Assembly (NCBI RefSeq): GCF_002909485.1
Contig: NZ_PPXG01000006.1
Span: 124,001 to 188,000 of the forward strand
Direction: 5' to 3'
From: Stutzerimonas stutzeri
Lineage (GTDB): Bacteria; Pseudomonadota; Gammaproteobacteria; Pseudomonadales; Pseudomonadaceae
DNA: 64,000 bases
In this document: in pieces, positions 48,309-58,494 of the stretch
Layout: each line of letters starts with the position of its first letter
Numbering within the stretch: the first letter of the stretch is position 1
The notes under the pieces: generated by a model
What the model was told of the DNA's origin: nothing
The model's input: only the letters and a program-made list of their open reading frames with translations
Databases searched by the model: none
Translations under genes and position numbers: made by a program

Positions 48309-49504
48309 AAGCGGCAGCATCGCGAACCGCTAACGACGGCATGAACGGCGGGGCACTGGTGGCAGGCTTCGAACTGCCGCCACTGGCGGCCTACGTCCAT
48401 ATTCCCTGGTGCGTGCGCAAGTGCCCGTACTGTGACTTCAATTCCCATACGGCCGGACCCGAGCTGCCCGAAGAAGCCTATGTCGCTGCGCTGCTGGCCG
48501 ATCTTCACGCTGATATCGAGCACGTCCAGGGTCGCCGACTGAGTTCGATCTTCTTTGGTGGCGGCACACCGAGCCTGTTCTCCGCCAAGGCGCTGGCGGC
48601 GATTGTCGATGGTCTGGAGCGGCTGGTCGGTTTCGCCGAGGACATCGAGATCACCCTAGAGGCCAATCCCGGTACTTTCGAACAGGCCAAGTTTCGCGAC
48701 TATCGCCAGCTCGGCATCAACCGGCTGTCGATCGGCGTGCAGAGTTTCCAGGCCGACAAGCTCAAGGCACTCGGTCGTATTCATGATGGCAGCGAAGCGA
48801 TTCGCGCTGCGGATATGGCCCGCGCCGCCGGGTTCGACAATTTCAACCTCGATCTCATGCACGGCCTGCCGGATCAGAACCTGGACGATGCCCTAGGCGA
48901 CCTGCGCATCGCCATCGCCCAACAGCCGACGCACCTGTCCTGGTACCAGCTGACGCTGGAGCCGAACACGGTGTTCTGGAGCCAGCCGCCGCAGCTGCCC
49001 GAAGACGACACCCTCTGGGACATCCAGGAAGCTGGCCAGGCGCTACTCGCCGAACACGGCTACCGCCAGTACGAGACCTCGGCCTATGCCCAGCCAGGTC
49101 GGCAGGCACGGCACAATCTGAACTACTGGGCCTTCGGCGATTTCCTCGGCATAGGTGCCGGCGCCCACGCCAAGCTCAGCCACGCCGACGGGCGCATCCT
49201 GCGCAGCTGGAAGACCCGCCTGCCCAAGGACTACCTCGACCCGGCCAAGGCCTTTCGCGCTGGTGAAAAGCAGCTAACTGCCGATGAATTACCCTTCGAA
49301 TTCCTGATGAATGTGCTGCGCCTCACCGACGGCGTGCCGGCCATGCTGTTCACTCAGCGCACCGGGTTGGCGCTGGACGTACTCGCCGGCCCGCGGCGCG
49401 ACGCCGAAGCTCGCGGTCTGCTGATGCCAGACCCTACACGTCTCGTCGCAACCGCCAAGGGCCAGCTTTTTCTCAACGACCTGCTACAAAGCTTCCTGCC
49501 TTAA
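48305..49504 (+). CDS. hemW: HemW, radical SAM haem chaperone
   Basis: 399 residues from the ATG that overlaps the rdgB stop (ATGA). The radical SAM motif [13 protein letters not shown] (CX3CX2C) lacks the extra Cys of Hem[35 protein letters not shown] and [12 protein letters not shown] are HemW features. HemW delivers haem to membrane targets, and is often misnamed coproporphyrinogen oxidase. It is followed nine bases later by the DUF3392 gene. Confidence 0.93.
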   Translation: MKAAASRTANDGMNGGALVAGFELPPLAAYVHIPWCVRKCPYCDFNSHTAGPELPEEAYVAALLADLHADIEHVQGRRLSSIFFGGGTPSLFSAKALAAIVDGLERLVGFAEDIEITLEANPGTFEQAKFRDYRQLGINRLSIGVQSFQADKLKALGRIHDGSEAIRAADMARAAGFDNFNLDLMHGLPDQNLDDALGDLRIAIAQQPTHLSWYQLTLEPNTVFWSQPPQLPEDDTLWDIQEAGQALLAEHGYRQYETSAYAQPGRQARHNLNYWAFGDFLGIGAGAHAKLSHADGRILRSWKTRLPKDYLDPAKAFRAGEKQLTADELPFEFLMNVLRLTDGVPAMLFTQRTGLALDVLAGPRRDAEARGLLMPDPTRLVATAKGQLFLNDLLQSFLP

Positions 49505-49513
49505 GGACACCGC

Positions 49514-49837
49514 ATGGATTTGCTACTCGACCTGATCGTCACGCTGTCGCGCTGGAGCCGCAGCCACCTTTCCGATATCTCACTGGCGCTGATGGCCACG
49601 CTTTTCGTACTGTTCGGCCCGGCGATCAACACATGGGTAAAGGGCGCTGTCAGCAGCCTCAACTTCTTTTTCCGCACACTGATCTTCGTACTGGTATGCG
49701 CGGTGGGCTATGGCTTGGCCATCGTGTTCCTGACACCGTGGATGACCCAGGGTCTTTCCCATCTGAACAACTACAGCCTGGCGCCTGTGCTGTTGCTGGT
49801 GTTCTTCCTGATCGGGGTGATCGCTGATCGCAACTAG
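49514..49837 (+). CDS. DUF3392 family small membrane protein
   Basis: 107 residues with three transmembrane helices (about 24-40, 52-72 and 90-105). TTTGPAIN-like FVLFGPAINTWVKGAVSSL is a family stretch. Function unknown. Nine bases after hemW, in the same operon; five bases before the convergent gene's stop. Confidence 0.85.
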   Translation: MDLLLDLIVTLSRWSRSHLSDISLALMATLFVLFGPAINTWVKGAVSSLNFFFRTLIFVLVCAVGYGLAIVFLTPWMTQGLSHLNNYSLAPVLLLVFFLIGVIADRN

Positions 49838-49842
49838 CGCGG

Positions 49843-50205
49843 TCAGCCTTCACGCAAAAAGCGGTCAAGATCGATCGGCTCGCCAGGCACGCAATGCAGC
49901 TGCTGGCGCAGATCCTTGAACATAGGATCATAGTCGGCATGAAAGGCAAACAGGACGTCCGAGTGCAGAGCGGCACCCTGTTTGCGCAGGGATTGACGAA
50001 CATGCTGTAGAAAATTGCAAGCGACGTCGCGATGCATGCGGAACACTTCGTCGATCGGCGTACGATCGACGGTCCCGTGCAAATGAAAGCACGCCCATTC
50101 TGGCTTCTGTTCCAACCCTTCCACGTGGTAATCGAGAACAAGGTGATAGCCGGAGAAAGCCTTCGATGAGGGCCGACTGACCACCGCATGACCGGATCTG
50201 AACAC
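49843..50205 (-). CDS. Small hypothetical protein, possibly DUF5064
   Basis: 120 residues from a GTG start with a strong GGGGGG site six bases upstream. A beta-rich first half (SGYHLVLDYHVEG, ACFHLHGTVDRTPIDEVFRMHRDVACNFLQHV) and an acidic, helical second half. It resembles the small cytosolic DUF5064 proteins of pseudomonads, which I cannot confirm. Convergent with the DUF3392 gene and divergent from arcD. Confidence 0.6.
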   Translation of the reverse strand: MFRSGHAVVSRPSSKAFSGYHLVLDYHVEGLEQKPEWACFHLHGTVDRTPIDEVFRMHRDVACNFLQHVRQSLRKQGAALHSDVLFAFHADYDPMFKDLRQQLHCVPGEPIDLDRFLREG

Positions 50206-50318
50206 TGCATACCCCCCTTTCCAGGTCCATTCTGACGCACCCCGAGTCTGAGCGCCGAACTGTCTAGCTCACGCCCCAACAGACAGCACGATCGTTGCAC
50301 CCCGCTACACTGGTTCTC

Positions 50319-50332
50319 TTGACGCTGGTCAT
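50319..50332 (+). promoter_or_regulatory. Anr (FNR-type) box of the arcDABC operon
   Basis: TTGAC-GCTG-GTCAT matches the Anr/FNR pattern TTGAT-N4-ATCAA at seven of ten positions. Its centre (50325.5) is placed so that a -10 element TTTAAT lies at 50355-50360, which is where it must be for a class II activated promoter (site centred at -41.5). P. aeruginosa arcD is switched on by Anr without oxygen through a similar site. Confidence 0.75.
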
Positions 50333-50354
50333 CACACCGTCGCACTGCCAGGCA

Positions 50355-50360
50355 TTTAAT
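50355..50360 (+). promoter_or_regulatory. -10 element of the arcD promoter
   Basis: TTTAAT, with transcription expected near 50367, 31 bases before the arcD ATG. No -35 hexamer is needed with Anr at -41.5. Confidence 0.6.
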
Positions 50361-50397
50361 GGCTTTAGCTGCTTTGATTTGCAAAGGAGACAGAACC

Positions 50398-51825
50398 ATG
50401 GCCACGGCTTCGAAACAACTGAAACTCAGCGCTCTTGTTGCACTAGTAGTGGGATCGATGATCGGTGGCGGAATCTTTTCCCTGCCACAGAACATGGCGG
50501 CTAGCGCCAGCGCCGGTGCCATTCTGATCGGCTGGGCAATTACCGCGGTCGGTATGCTCAGCCTGGCCTTCGTCTTCCAAACCCTGGCCAACCGCAAGCC
50601 GGAACTCGATGCCGGTGTCTATGCCTATGCCAAGGCCGGCTTTGGCGACTACATGGGCTTTTCCTCGGCCTGGGGTTACTGGATCAGTGCCTGGATCGGC
50701 AACGTCAGCTACTTTGTCCTCCTTTTCAGCACACTCGGCTATTTCTTCCCGATATTCGGAGAGGGCAATACCTTGCCGGCGGTGATCGGCGCCTCGCTGG
50801 TCCTGTGGGGCGTACACCTGCTGGTTCTACGCGGCATCCAGCAGGCGGCGTTCATCAACCTGATCAGCACCATCGCCAAGATCGTGCCTCTGTTGCTCTT
50901 TATCGTCATCACCGCCGTGGCGTTTCGTCTGGACGTGTTCACAGCCGACTTCTGGGGGCGCGGCAACATTGAGCTTGGCAGCGTCATGGAGCAGGTGCGC
51001 AACATGATGCTGGTGACGGTGTGGGTGTTCATCGGCATCGAGGGCGCCAGCGTCTATTCGGCACGTGCCGAGCGACGTAGCGACGTCGGTAAAGCCACGG
51101 TGATCGGATTCATCGGCGTGCTCGCACTGCTTGTGCTGGTGAACGTTCTGTCGATGGGCATCATGAGCCAGGCCGAGCTGGCCGGCCTGAAGAACCCCTC
51201 CATGGCTGGCGTTCTGGAACAGGTGGTAGGGCGCTGGGGGGCGATCCTGATCAGCGTCGGGCTCGTGGTCTCACTGGCCGGCGCTCTGCTGTCGTGGACC
51301 CTGCTCTGTGCCGAGATTCTCTTTGCCAGCGCGCGCGATGACACCATGCCCCGCTTCCTGCGCAAGGAGAATGCCAATCACGTTCCTGCAAACGCGCTAT
51401 GGCTCTCCAACGGCCTGATCCAGCTATTTCTGATCATCACCCTGTTCAGCGCCTCGACCTATCTGAGCCTGCTGTACCTGGCTACCTCGATGATCCTGGT
51501 GCCCTATTTCTGGTCGGCCGCCTACGCGCTGCTGCTCGGTGTGCGTGGCGAAGGCTACGAGACTGCACCGGGTGAACGACGCAAGGACCTGCTCACAGCC
51601 GTGATCGCAACGCTATATGCGGTATGGCTGGTCTATGCCGGCGGTATCCAGTACGTATTGCTGTCCGCACTGCTCTACGCCCCGGGCGCCCTGTTGTTCG
51701 CCAAGGCCAAACGTGAACTCGGGCAGCCGGTGTTCACCTCGCTGGAGAAACTGATTTTCGCCGCGGTACTGATCGGTGCGGCGATCGCCGCCTACGGGCT
51801 GTACGACGGATTCCTCTCTCTCTGA
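50398..51825 (+). CDS. arcD: Arginine/ornithine antiporter
   Basis: 475 residues from the ATG with AAAGGAG eight bases upstream. Twelve or so transmembrane helices of the basic-amino-acid/polyamine antiporter family: VGSMIGGGIFSLPQNMAA (helix 1 signature), GAILIGWAITAVGML, WVFIGIEGASVYSARAERRSDVGKAT. It exchanges arginine for ornithine at no energy cost and so feeds the deiminase pathway. First gene of the arcDABC operon. Confidence 0.95.
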   Translation: MATASKQLKLSALVALVVGSMIGGGIFSLPQNMAASASAGAILIGWAITAVGMLSLAFVFQTLANRKPELDAGVYAYAKAGFGDYMGFSSAWGYWISAWIGNVSYFVLLFSTLGYFFPIFGEGNTLPAVIGASLVLWGVHLLVLRGIQQAAFINLISTIAKIVPLLLFIVITAVAFRLDVFTADFWGRGNIELGSVMEQVRNMMLVTVWVFIGIEGASVYSARAERRSDVGKATVIGFIGVLALLVLVNVLSMGIMSQAELAGLKNPSMAGVLEQVVGRWGAILISVGLVVSLAGALLSWTLLCAEILFASARDDTMPRFLRKENANHVPANALWLSNGLIQLFLIITLFSASTYLSLLYLATSMILVPYFWSAAYALLLGVRGEGYETAPGERRKDLLTAVIATLYAVWLVYAGGIQYVLLSALLYAPGALLFAKAKRELGQPVFTSLEKLIFAAVLIGAAIAAYGLYDGFLSL

Positions 51826-51855
51826 TCACCGGAAGCAAGTTCCGCCAATCCTCGA

Positions 51856-51874
51856 CCACCGCCAAAAGCGGTGG
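51856..51874 (+). repeat. Hairpin between arcD and arcA
   Basis: CCACCGC (51856-51862) pairs with GCGGTGG (51868-51874) around CAAAA. No T-run follows; it may set mRNA processing or stability. Confidence 0.7.
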
Positions 51875-51921
51875 CGAGCCACTAAGCACCCACAGGTGCG
51901 AAGACTGCAAGGAGTACAGAC

Positions 51922-53178
51922 ATGACCCCGCAAACACCAGAGCTGGGCGTCCATTCCGAAGCTGGAAAGCTGCGCAAGGTAATGGTCTGCTCGCCGGGCC
52001 TGGCCCATCAGCGATTGACCCCAAGCAACTGCGACGAGCTGCTGTTTGACGATGTGCTTTGGGTGAACCAGGCCAAGCGTGACCACTTCGACTTCGTCAC
52101 CAAGATGCGAGAACGCGGCGTCGAAGTCCTGGAAATGCACAACCTGCTGACCGAAACAGTGGCCAATCCAGAAGCATTGAAGTGGATCCTCGACCGCAAG
52201 ATCACGCCCAACCAAGTGGGCATCGGCCTGCAAAACGAGGTTCGCAGCTGGCTCGAGGAACAACAGCCGCGACGACTCGCTGAATACCTGATTGGCGGTG
52301 TATCTGGCAGCGACCTGCCCGGCACCCAGAGCGGCGAAATCGTCAGCATGTTCCGTGACTACCTCGGCCACTCAAGTTTCATTTTGCCACCGTTGCCCAA
52401 CACGATTTTTACCCGCGACACCAGCTGCTGGATATACGGTGGCGTCTCGCTAAACCCCATGCATTGGACGGCACGGCGTCAGGAGACGCTGCTCACCACC
52501 GCGATCTATCGTTTCCACCCCGAGTTCGCCGGCAAGGACTTCAAGGTCTGGTACGGCGACCCCGAACTCGACCACGGCCTGGCCACCCTCGAAGGCGGCG
52601 ACGTAATGCCGATCGGTAACGGAGTGGTGTTGATCGGGATGGGCGAGCGCACCTCTCGCCAGGCCATCGGCCAGTTGGCACAGTCGCTGTTCAATCATGG
52701 CGCCGCCCAGCGGGTGATCGTTGCAGGCCTTCCGCGGTCTCGCTCAGCGATGCACCTGGATACCGTGTTCAGCTTCTGCGACCGCGATCTGGTGACCATA
52801 TATCCCGAGGTGGTGAGCGGCATCATTCCGTTCAGCCTGCGGCCCGACGAGAGCAAACCAGGCGGCATCGACCTGCGCCGCGAGAGCGCAAGCTTCCTCC
52901 AGGTGGTCGCCGAAGCACTCGGCCTGCCTGCACTACGGGTGGTGGAGACCGGCGGCGACAGCTACGAAGTCGAGCGCGAGCAGTGGGATGACGGCAACAA
53001 CGTCGTGGCCCTCGAACCCGGCGTCGTGATCGGCTATGACCGTAACACCTTCACCAATACCCAGCTGCGCAAGGCCGGTGTCGAGGTGATCACCATCAGC
53101 GCCAGCGAGCTGGGCCGCGGCCGTGGCGGTGGCCACTGCATGACCTGCCCGATCATTCGCGACGCTCTCGACTATTGA
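51922..53178 (+). CDS. arcA: Arginine deiminase
   Basis: 418 residues. The nucleophile is Cys406 in [55 protein letters not shown], the [10 protein letters not shown] segment with HLDT, and the catalytic Asp/Glu/His are in place. It turns arginine into citrulline and ammonia. AAGGAG is close to the start. It is 96 bases after arcD; the gap holds a hairpin. Confidence 0.97.
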   Translation: MTPQTPELGVHSEAGKLRKVMVCSPGLAHQRLTPSNCDELLFDDVLWVNQAKRDHFDFVTKMRERGVEVLEMHNLLTETVANPEALKWILDRKITPNQVGIGLQNEVRSWLEEQQPRRLAEYLIGGVSGSDLPGTQSGEIVSMFRDYLGHSSFILPPLPNTIFTRDTSCWIYGGVSLNPMHWTARRQETLLTTAIYRFHPEFAGKDFKVWYGDPELDHGLATLEGGDVMPIGNGVVLIGMGERTSRQAIGQLAQSLFNHGAAQRVIVAGLPRSRSAMHLDTVFSFCDRDLVTIYPEVVSGIIPFSLRPDESKPGGIDLRRESASFLQVVAEALGLPALRVVETGGDSYEVEREQWDDGNNVVALEPGVVIGYDRNTFTNTQLRKAGVEVITISASELGRGRGGGHCMTCPIIRDALDY

Positions 53179-53189
53179 TCTCGGATCAA

Positions 53190-53212
53190 CGTGCCGGTCT
53201 CCGGCCGGCACG
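53190..53212 (+). repeat. Hairpin between arcA and arcB
   Basis: CGTGCCGG (53190-53197) pairs with CCGGCACG (53205-53212) over a seven-base loop. No T-run. Confidence 0.7.
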
Positions 53213-53236
53213 CCCTGCGCAAAGAGGATCTTCACC

Positions 53237-54247
53237 ATGGCTTTCAACATCCATAACCGCAGCCTGCTAAGCCTCATGCACCACAACGAGCGCGAGCTGC
53301 GCTATCTGCTCGACCTCTCCCGCGACCTCAAGCGCGCCAAATACACCGGCACTGAGCGCCAGCATCTCAAAGGCAAAAATATCGCGCTGATCTTCGAGAA
53401 AACCTCGACCCGCACCCGCTGCGCATTTGAGGTGGCCGCCTACGATCAGGGCGCCAACGTTACCTATATCGACCCCAACTCCTCGCAAATAGGCCACAAG
53501 GAGAGCATGAAGGACACCGCCCGGGTGCTCGGTCGCATGTATGACGCAATTGAATACCGCGGCTTCAAGCAGGAAATCGTCGAGGAGCTCGCCCGCTACG
53601 CTGGCGTGCCTGTCTACAACGGCCTGACCGACGAATACCACCCGACCCAGATGATCGCTGACGTCATGACCATGCGCGAGCACAGCGACAAGCCGCTGCA
53701 CCAGATCAGCTACGCCTACCTCGGCGACGCGCGTAACAACATGGGTAACTCGCTGCTATTGATCGGTGCCAAGCTGGGTATGGATGTGCGCATCGCGGCT
53801 CCGCGGGCGCTGTGGCCAAGCGAAGAGCACGTCAAGGCGTGCAACGAGTTCGCCGAGCAAAGCGGCGCGAAGCTGCTGCTCACCGAAGACCCGCAGGTCG
53901 CAGTCCAGGGCGTCGATTTCGTCCACACCGACGTATGGGTATCGATGGGTGAGCCGGTCGAGGCCTGGGCCGAGCGTATCGAGCAGCTGCTGCCTTATCA
54001 GGTAAACCCTTCGCTAATGCAGGCAACCGGCAATCCAAGGGCAAAATTCATGCATTGCCTGCCAGCATTTCACAACAGCGAAACCAAGGTCGGAAAGGAG
54101 ATCGCCGCGCGCTATCCGCACCTGGCCAACGGTATCGAGGCTACCGAAGAGGTATTCGAGTCGCCCGCGTGCATAGCCTTTGAACAGGCCGAGAACCGCA
54201 TGCACACCATCAAGGCGATCCTGGTATCAACCCTCGCCGACATCTGA
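53237..54247 (+). CDS. arcB: Catabolic ornithine carbamoyltransferase
   Basis: 336 residues. Carbamoyl-phosphate motif [38 protein letters not shown] and [15 protein letters not shown] are present. In this operon it runs in the direction citrulline + phosphate to ornithine + carbamoyl phosphate. Start [20 protein letters not shown] matches catabolic enzymes; AAAGAGGA is upstream. Confidence 0.96.
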   Translation: MAFNIHNRSLLSLMHHNERELRYLLDLSRDLKRAKYTGTERQHLKGKNIALIFEKTSTRTRCAFEVAAYDQGANVTYIDPNSSQIGHKESMKDTARVLGRMYDAIEYRGFKQEIVEELARYAGVPVYNGLTDEYHPTQMIADVMTMREHSDKPLHQISYAYLGDARNNMGNSLLLIGAKLGMDVRIAAPRALWPSEEHVKACNEFAEQSGAKLLLTEDPQVAVQGVDFVHTDVWVSMGEPVEAWAERIEQLLPYQVNPSLMQATGNPRAKFMHCLPAFHNSETKVGKEIAARYPHLANGIEATEEVFESPACIAFEQAENRMHTIKAILVSTLADI

Positions 54248-54257
54248 TCCACCTGTC

Positions 54258-54272
54258 GCCCGCTCCGCGGGC
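54258..54272 (+). repeat. Hairpin between arcB and arcC
   Basis: GCCCGC (54258-54263) pairs with GCGGGC (54267-54272) around TCC. No T-run. Third hairpin of its kind in the operon. Confidence 0.65.
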
Positions 54273-54291
54273 GCACTTCGGAGGAACACAC

Positions 54292-55215
54292 ATGCGTATC
54301 GTAGTCGCATTGGGCGGTAATGCCCTGCTTCGCAGAGGGGAGCCTTTAAGCGCGGAAAACCAGCGCGAGAATGTCAGGATTGCGTGTACCCAGATCGCAC
54401 GGATCGCGCCGGGCAACGAACTGGTGGTGGCCCACGGAAACGGTCCTCAGGTCGGGCTGCTGGCATTGCAAGGTGCCGCCTACAAGGACGTCCCTACCTA
54501 TCCGCTGGATGTGCTTGGCGCAGAAACCGAAGGCATGATCGGCTACATAATCGAGCAGGAGCTGGGCAACCTCCTTCCGTTCGAGGTGCCCTTCGCAACC
54601 CTGTTGACACAGGTGGAGGTGGATGCCGACGACCCGGCATTCCAGAAGCCCACGAAACCCATCGGACCTGTCTACAGTCGTGAAGAAGCCGAACAACTAG
54701 CCAAGGAAAAAGGCTGGAGCATTGCTGCGGACGGTGACCGTTTTCGCCGCGTAGTCGCCAGTCCAAGACCGAAGCGCATTTTCGAGATTCGGCCGATCAG
54801 CTGGCTGCTGGAGAAAGGCAGCGTGGTGATCTGCGCCGGGGGAGGAGGAATCCCTACGGTGTATGACCAGAACGGACGGCTGCAAGGTGTGGAGGCAGTG
54901 ATTGACAAGGATCTGTGCTCGGCGCTGCTGGCCGAACAGCTGAACGCCGACCTGCTGGTGATCGCCACCGACGTCGATGGCGCCTATCTGGACTGGGGAA
55001 CACCACAGCAGCGGCGCATCCATGAAGCGCATCCCGACCAGCTGGAACGCCTGGGTTTCGCTGCAGGTTCTATGGGCCCGAAGGTGCAAGCAGCCTGCGA
55101 GTTCGCTCGCAACACAGGCAAGGTCGCGGTGATCGGCTCGCTTGGCGATATCGAAGCGATTGTCCAAGGCAGCGCCGGAACGCGCGTCAGCCTGGCGGCG
55201 AGCGAATCGTTATAA
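54292..55215 (+). CDS. arcC: Carbamate kinase
   Basis: 307 residues of the amino-acid kinase family. [20 protein letters not shown] at the N terminus, [61 protein letters not shown]. It makes ATP from carbamoyl phosphate, the energy-yielding step of the pathway. GGAGG precedes the ATG. Ends before a strong terminator. Confidence 0.96.
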   Translation: MRIVVALGGNALLRRGEPLSAENQRENVRIACTQIARIAPGNELVVAHGNGPQVGLLALQGAAYKDVPTYPLDVLGAETEGMIGYIIEQELGNLLPFEVPFATLLTQVEVDADDPAFQKPTKPIGPVYSREEAEQLAKEKGWSIAADGDRFRRVVASPRPKRIFEIRPISWLLEKGSVVICAGGGGIPTVYDQNGRLQGVEAVIDKDLCSALLAEQLNADLLVIATDVDGAYLDWGTPQQRRIHEAHPDQLERLGFAAGSMGPKVQAACEFARNTGKVAVIGSLGDIEAIVQGSAGTRVSLAASESL

Positions 55216-55234
55216 GCGACCCCGGCCGAAAACG

Positions 55235-55263
55235 AAAAAGCCGCCCTGCAGGGCGGCTTTTTT
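55235..55263. terminator. Bidirectional terminator, arcC / DUF1329 gene
   Basis: AAAAAGCCGCCC (55235-55246) pairs with GGGCGGCTTTTT (55251-55262) around TGCA. Poly-T on both strands; it closes the arc operon and the convergent DUF1329 gene. Confidence 0.95.
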
Positions 55264-55279
55264 CATCCGTGGCCTAGGA

Positions 55280-56620
55280 TCAGTTTCCGCCGCGGCGCAG
55301 CGCCTGGGGCGAGAAGTCGCGAGGGTTCAGCTTCACGTCGAAATCGTACATCTGCTCGTTGTTGTCCAGCCCATCGACGAAGTAGTTGCCGTCCTTGAGG
55401 TGGTACAGCGTTTCCAGCGTGCTGTTGAACATCGGCACATCGTAATAGCTGATCGGATGGCTCTCCTGCAGGCCGATCAGGGCACCCTTCTCGTCATACA
55501 AGTCGACTGCGAGGATCGCCCAGCTGTCCTCGTCGATATAGAACCGACGTTTGTCGTAGAGATGACCGAAGCCTTTGCGCAATGTCGCCTCGACCACCCA
55601 GACGCGATGCAGCTCGTAGCGCAGCAGCTCGGGATTCAGCGTTCGCGGCTGAACGATGGTGTCGTAGGGAATGCCCTTCTGGTGCACCGCATAGCTGTTG
55701 TAGGGCATCAGCATCTCGCGCTTGCCGAGCAGCTCCCAGTCATAACGGTCAGGCGCACCATTGAACGAGTCGACTACATCTGCCGTCGCCAGGCCGCTGG
55801 TGTCGGGCTGTAGTGAATCATAGGCCAGCGAAGGCAGCCGGCGAACACGGCGATCATCCGGGCTGTAGCGCCAAGCCTTGCGGGTGGTCAGCACCTGATC
55901 CAGCGGGTCCTGTACCACTAGCGCGGTACCGGAGAGCTTGGCGGGCGCCGTAACCCGATACTTGTAATACAGCACGGTATTGTCCAGATCCCCTTGAGTC
56001 ATCCCCTCGCGGTTGTAGACGTAGTAAACATGCCGGTCGCGCTTGATGTAGTTGGCCCTGCCACCGATCACCACTGCCTGGTTGTTGACCATGTGGGTCT
56101 GGTCGCCCTTGTAATGCAGAATATGGTTCCAGATGACCTCGATGCCGCTCTGCGGAATCGGGAAGGGGATTCCGGCTGCAACCCCTAGAATGCCGTTGCC
56201 GTTGGCGATCAGCTCAGCGCTCACAGCGTTGAAGCGTGTGGCGTCATAGATGCGTTGCGGTACCGAAGCACTGCGACGAGTCGGGAAAACGCGTAGATGG
56301 TAATCCGGATAGCGCTCCAGCAAGGCTTTCAAACCTTCGGAGAGCTGACCGCCATACTGGTCGAGGTTGGTCCGATCAACGCGATACAGCATCGTATCCG
56401 ACGCATACGGGTCGGGATGGTGCATTCCCGACTCGTAGCCGGCTGGCGGTGCAACGCCACCCGTCCAGGGCGGGATTGTGCCGGCCGCATTGCCAGCTCG
56501 TTCCGCCCCCAGCGGAGTAAGGTCCTGCCCCAGCCGGGCAGCCTCGGTACTGTCTACCTTTGCCTGAGCCTGCCAAGCGGCACAGGCCGCCAACAACAGA
56601 ATTCCGATCTTTCCGTACAT
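55280..56620 (-). CDS. DUF1329 family exported protein
   Basis: 446 residues with a signal peptide (IGILLLAACAAWQAQA). Family stretches are LGQDLTPLGAERAGNAAGTIPPWTGG, IPFPIPQSGIEVIWNHILHY, RRVRRLPSLAYDS and NSYAVHQKGIPYDTI. The mature part is beta-rich, resembling lipoprotein-carrier folds. In pseudomonads it usually pairs with a DUF1302 outer-membrane protein; none is next to it here. GGGGGAG precedes the ATG. Function is not established. Confidence 0.88.
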   Translation of the reverse strand: MYGKIGILLLAACAAWQAQAKVDSTEAARLGQDLTPLGAERAGNAAGTIPPWTGGVAPPAGYESGMHHPDPYASDTMLYRVDRTNLDQYGGQLSEGLKALLERYPDYHLRVFPTRRSASVPQRIYDATRFNAVSAELIANGNGILGVAAGIPFPIPQSGIEVIWNHILHYKGDQTHMVNNQAVVIGGRANYIKRDRHVYYVYNREGMTQGDLDNTVLYYKYRVTAPAKLSGTALVVQDPLDQVLTTRKAWRYSPDDRRVRRLPSLAYDSLQPDTSGLATADVVDSFNGAPDRYDWELLGKREMLMPYNSYAVHQKGIPYDTIVQPRTLNPELLRYELHRVWVVEATLRKGFGHLYDKRRFYIDEDSWAILAVDLYDEKGALIGLQESHPISYYDVPMFNSTLETLYHLKDGNYFVDGLDNNEQMYDFDVKLNPRDFSPQALRRGGN

Positions 56621-56843
56621 CGTCTACTCCCCCCCGATTGCGCACGACGCTGGGCACTGCTTGGTGTTCCCAGCCGTCGGCGTTGCATTGTTATACGGTG
56701 TGGCAGGCGTGCCTTCCTGGCAGGCACTTGTCCCTGGCCGCTGTTGCGGCTCTCGATTGAGTGTGGCAAGCGACGGCGCTGACCGGTTACCGCCTACAAG
56801 GCGGCCCGGCGGCGGTCCCGGATACTGCTTGTCGTGATTTCGC

Positions 56844-57560
56844 TCAGTCGATGCGCTGGAACTTCAGATCCCAGACACCATGGCCGAGCCGCTCGCCACG
56901 TCGTTCAAACTTGGTTACCGGCCGCTCCGCCGGTCGCGGCACGCAGCGCCCGTCTTCAGCCAGATTGCGATAGCCCGGAGCGACGCTCATTACCTCAAGC
57001 ATGTATTCGGCATAGGGCTCCCAGTCGGTAGCCATATGCAGCACGCCGCCGATCTTCAGCTTGCTGCGTATCAGCTCGGCGAAAGCCGGCTGCACGATGC
57101 GGCGCTTGTGATGGCGGCTCTTGTGCCATGGGTCCGGAAAGAACAACAGTACGCGGTCCAGACTGGAATCGGCCACGCAATCGCGCAGCACCTCCAAGGC
57201 GTCGCAACTGTAGACCCTCACGTTGTTCAATTTCTGTGACATAAGTCCGCTCAGCAGCGCGCCGACACCGGGTTTATGCACTTCCACGCCGATGAAGTCC
57301 TGATCCGGCGCCGCTGCCGCCATTTCCAGCGTGGAATGGCCCATGCCGAAGCCGATTTCGAAAGTGCGCGGCGCGCTGCGGCCGAACACTTCGTCGAAAT
57401 CGCGCAGGCCGTCTTCGAGCGCCAAGCCGAACTTCGGCCAGCCTTGTTCCAGACCGCGCTGCTGGCCTTCGGTCATGCGACCGGCACGCATCACGAAACT
57501 CTTGATGGTACGGCGGTGCTCGGTTTGCTGCTCTTCGGCCGCGGGGGTCTGCTCTGTCAT
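56844..57560 (-). CDS. trmB: tRNA (guanine-46-N7)-methyltransferase
   Basis: 238 residues. SAM site [30 protein letters not shown], and the TrmB motif [21 protein letters not shown] charged N-terminal tail of about 20 residues precedes the RSFV-like [16 protein letters not shown] lies just before the ATG. A strong terminator lies only 18 bases upstream, at the end of thiG. Confidence 0.95.
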   Translation of the reverse strand: MTEQTPAAEEQQTEHRRTIKSFVMRAGRMTEGQQRGLEQGWPKFGLALEDGLRDFDEVFGRSAPRTFEIGFGMGHSTLEMAAAAPDQDFIGVEVHKPGVGALLSGLMSQKLNNVRVYSCDALEVLRDCVADSSLDRVLLFFPDPWHKSRHHKRRIVQPAFAELIRSKLKIGGVLHMATDWEPYAEYMLEVMSVAPGYRNLAEDGRCVPRPAERPVTKFERRGERLGHGVWDLKFQRID

Positions 57561-57578
57561 GGTCTACCTGCGAGAAAT

Positions 57579-57613
57579 AAAAAAGCCGACCTCGACACGA
57601 CGTCGAGGTCGGC
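57579..57613 (-). terminator. Intrinsic terminator between thiG and trmB
   Basis: A 12-bp perfect stem, GCCGACCTCGAC (57585-57596) with GTCGAGGTCGGC (57602-57613), a five-base loop, and TTTTTTATTT on the minus strand after it. It would stop transcripts from thiG. Confidence 0.93.
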
Positions 57614-57624
57614 CATGAGCCGTT

Positions 57625-58419
57625 TTAGCGAATCAGCCCGTCCAGCGGCGACGAGGCGCTGGCGTAGAGCTTCTTCGGCATGCGCCCGGCGAGATAGGCC
57701 AGGCGGCCGGCCTCGATGGCGTACTTCATGGCTTCGGCCATCAGTACCGGATTCTGCGCATGGGCGATGGCGCTGTTCATCAACACCGCTTCGCAACCCA
57801 GCTCCATGGCGATGGTGGCGTCCGAGGCGGTGCCGACCCCGGCATCCACCAGTACGGGAACCGTGGCTTCCTCGAGAATGATGCGCAGATTGTACGGATT
57901 GCAGATGCCCAGGCCGGTGCCGATCAGTCCAGCCAGCGGCATTACCGCAATACAGCCCATCTCGGCCAGCTGGCGGGCGATGATCGGGTCGTCGCTGGTG
58001 TAGACCATCACGTCGAAACCGTCCTTGACCAGCACTTCGGCGGCCTTGAGGGTTTCAATCACATTGGGAAACAGCGTCTTCTGATCGGCCAGTACCTCCA
58101 GCTTGACCAGCTTGTGACCGTCGAGCAGTTCACGGGCCAGGCGGCAGGTGCGTACCGCGTCTTCGGAGGTGAAGCAGCCGGCGGTGTTCGGCAGGATGGT
58201 GTAATGCTCGGGACTGATCACATCGAGCAGGTTCGGCTCGCCTGGGTTCTGACCGATGTTGGTGCGGCGCACGGCGACGGTGACGATCTCGGCGCCCGAG
58301 GCTTCGATGGCTGCGCGCGTCTCCTCGAGGTCCTTGTACTTGCCGGTACCTACCAGCAGGCGCGATTGATAGGTGCGACCGGCCAGCGTAAAGGGCTTGT
58401 CGTTCGGAACTGGGCGCAT
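57625..58419 (-). CDS. thiG: Thiazole synthase
   Basis: 264 residues from [22 protein letters not shown] (GAGGA upstream). TIM barrel with the Schiff-base Lys in [14 protein letters not shown], then [29 protein letters not shown] and [22 protein letters not shown]. It builds the thiazole part of thiamine using ThiS thiocarboxylate. 75 bases after thiS. Confidence 0.96.
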   Translation of the reverse strand: MRPVPNDKPFTLAGRTYQSRLLVGTGKYKDLEETRAAIEASGAEIVTVAVRRTNIGQNPGEPNLLDVISPEHYTILPNTAGCFTSEDAVRTCRLARELLDGHKLVKLEVLADQKTLFPNVIETLKAAEVLVKDGFDVMVYTSDDPIIARQLAEMGCIAVMPLAGLIGTGLGICNPYNLRIILEEATVPVLVDAGVGTASDATIAMELGCEAVLMNSAIAHAQNPVLMAEAMKYAIEAGRLAYLAGRMPKKLYASASSPLDGLIR

Positions 58420-58494
58420 GGGAAATCCTCGTTCGGACGTATTGCTGCGGACAGGGTGCCGCACAGGCGGCGTGATTCGGAGGAGCGCAAGCGG

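Noticed and set aside
50374-50386. Second FNR-like palindrome near the arcD ribosome site (TTTGATTTGCAAA)
   Set aside because: Only half matches the TTGAT-N4-ATCAA pattern and it lies downstream of the inferred start site.
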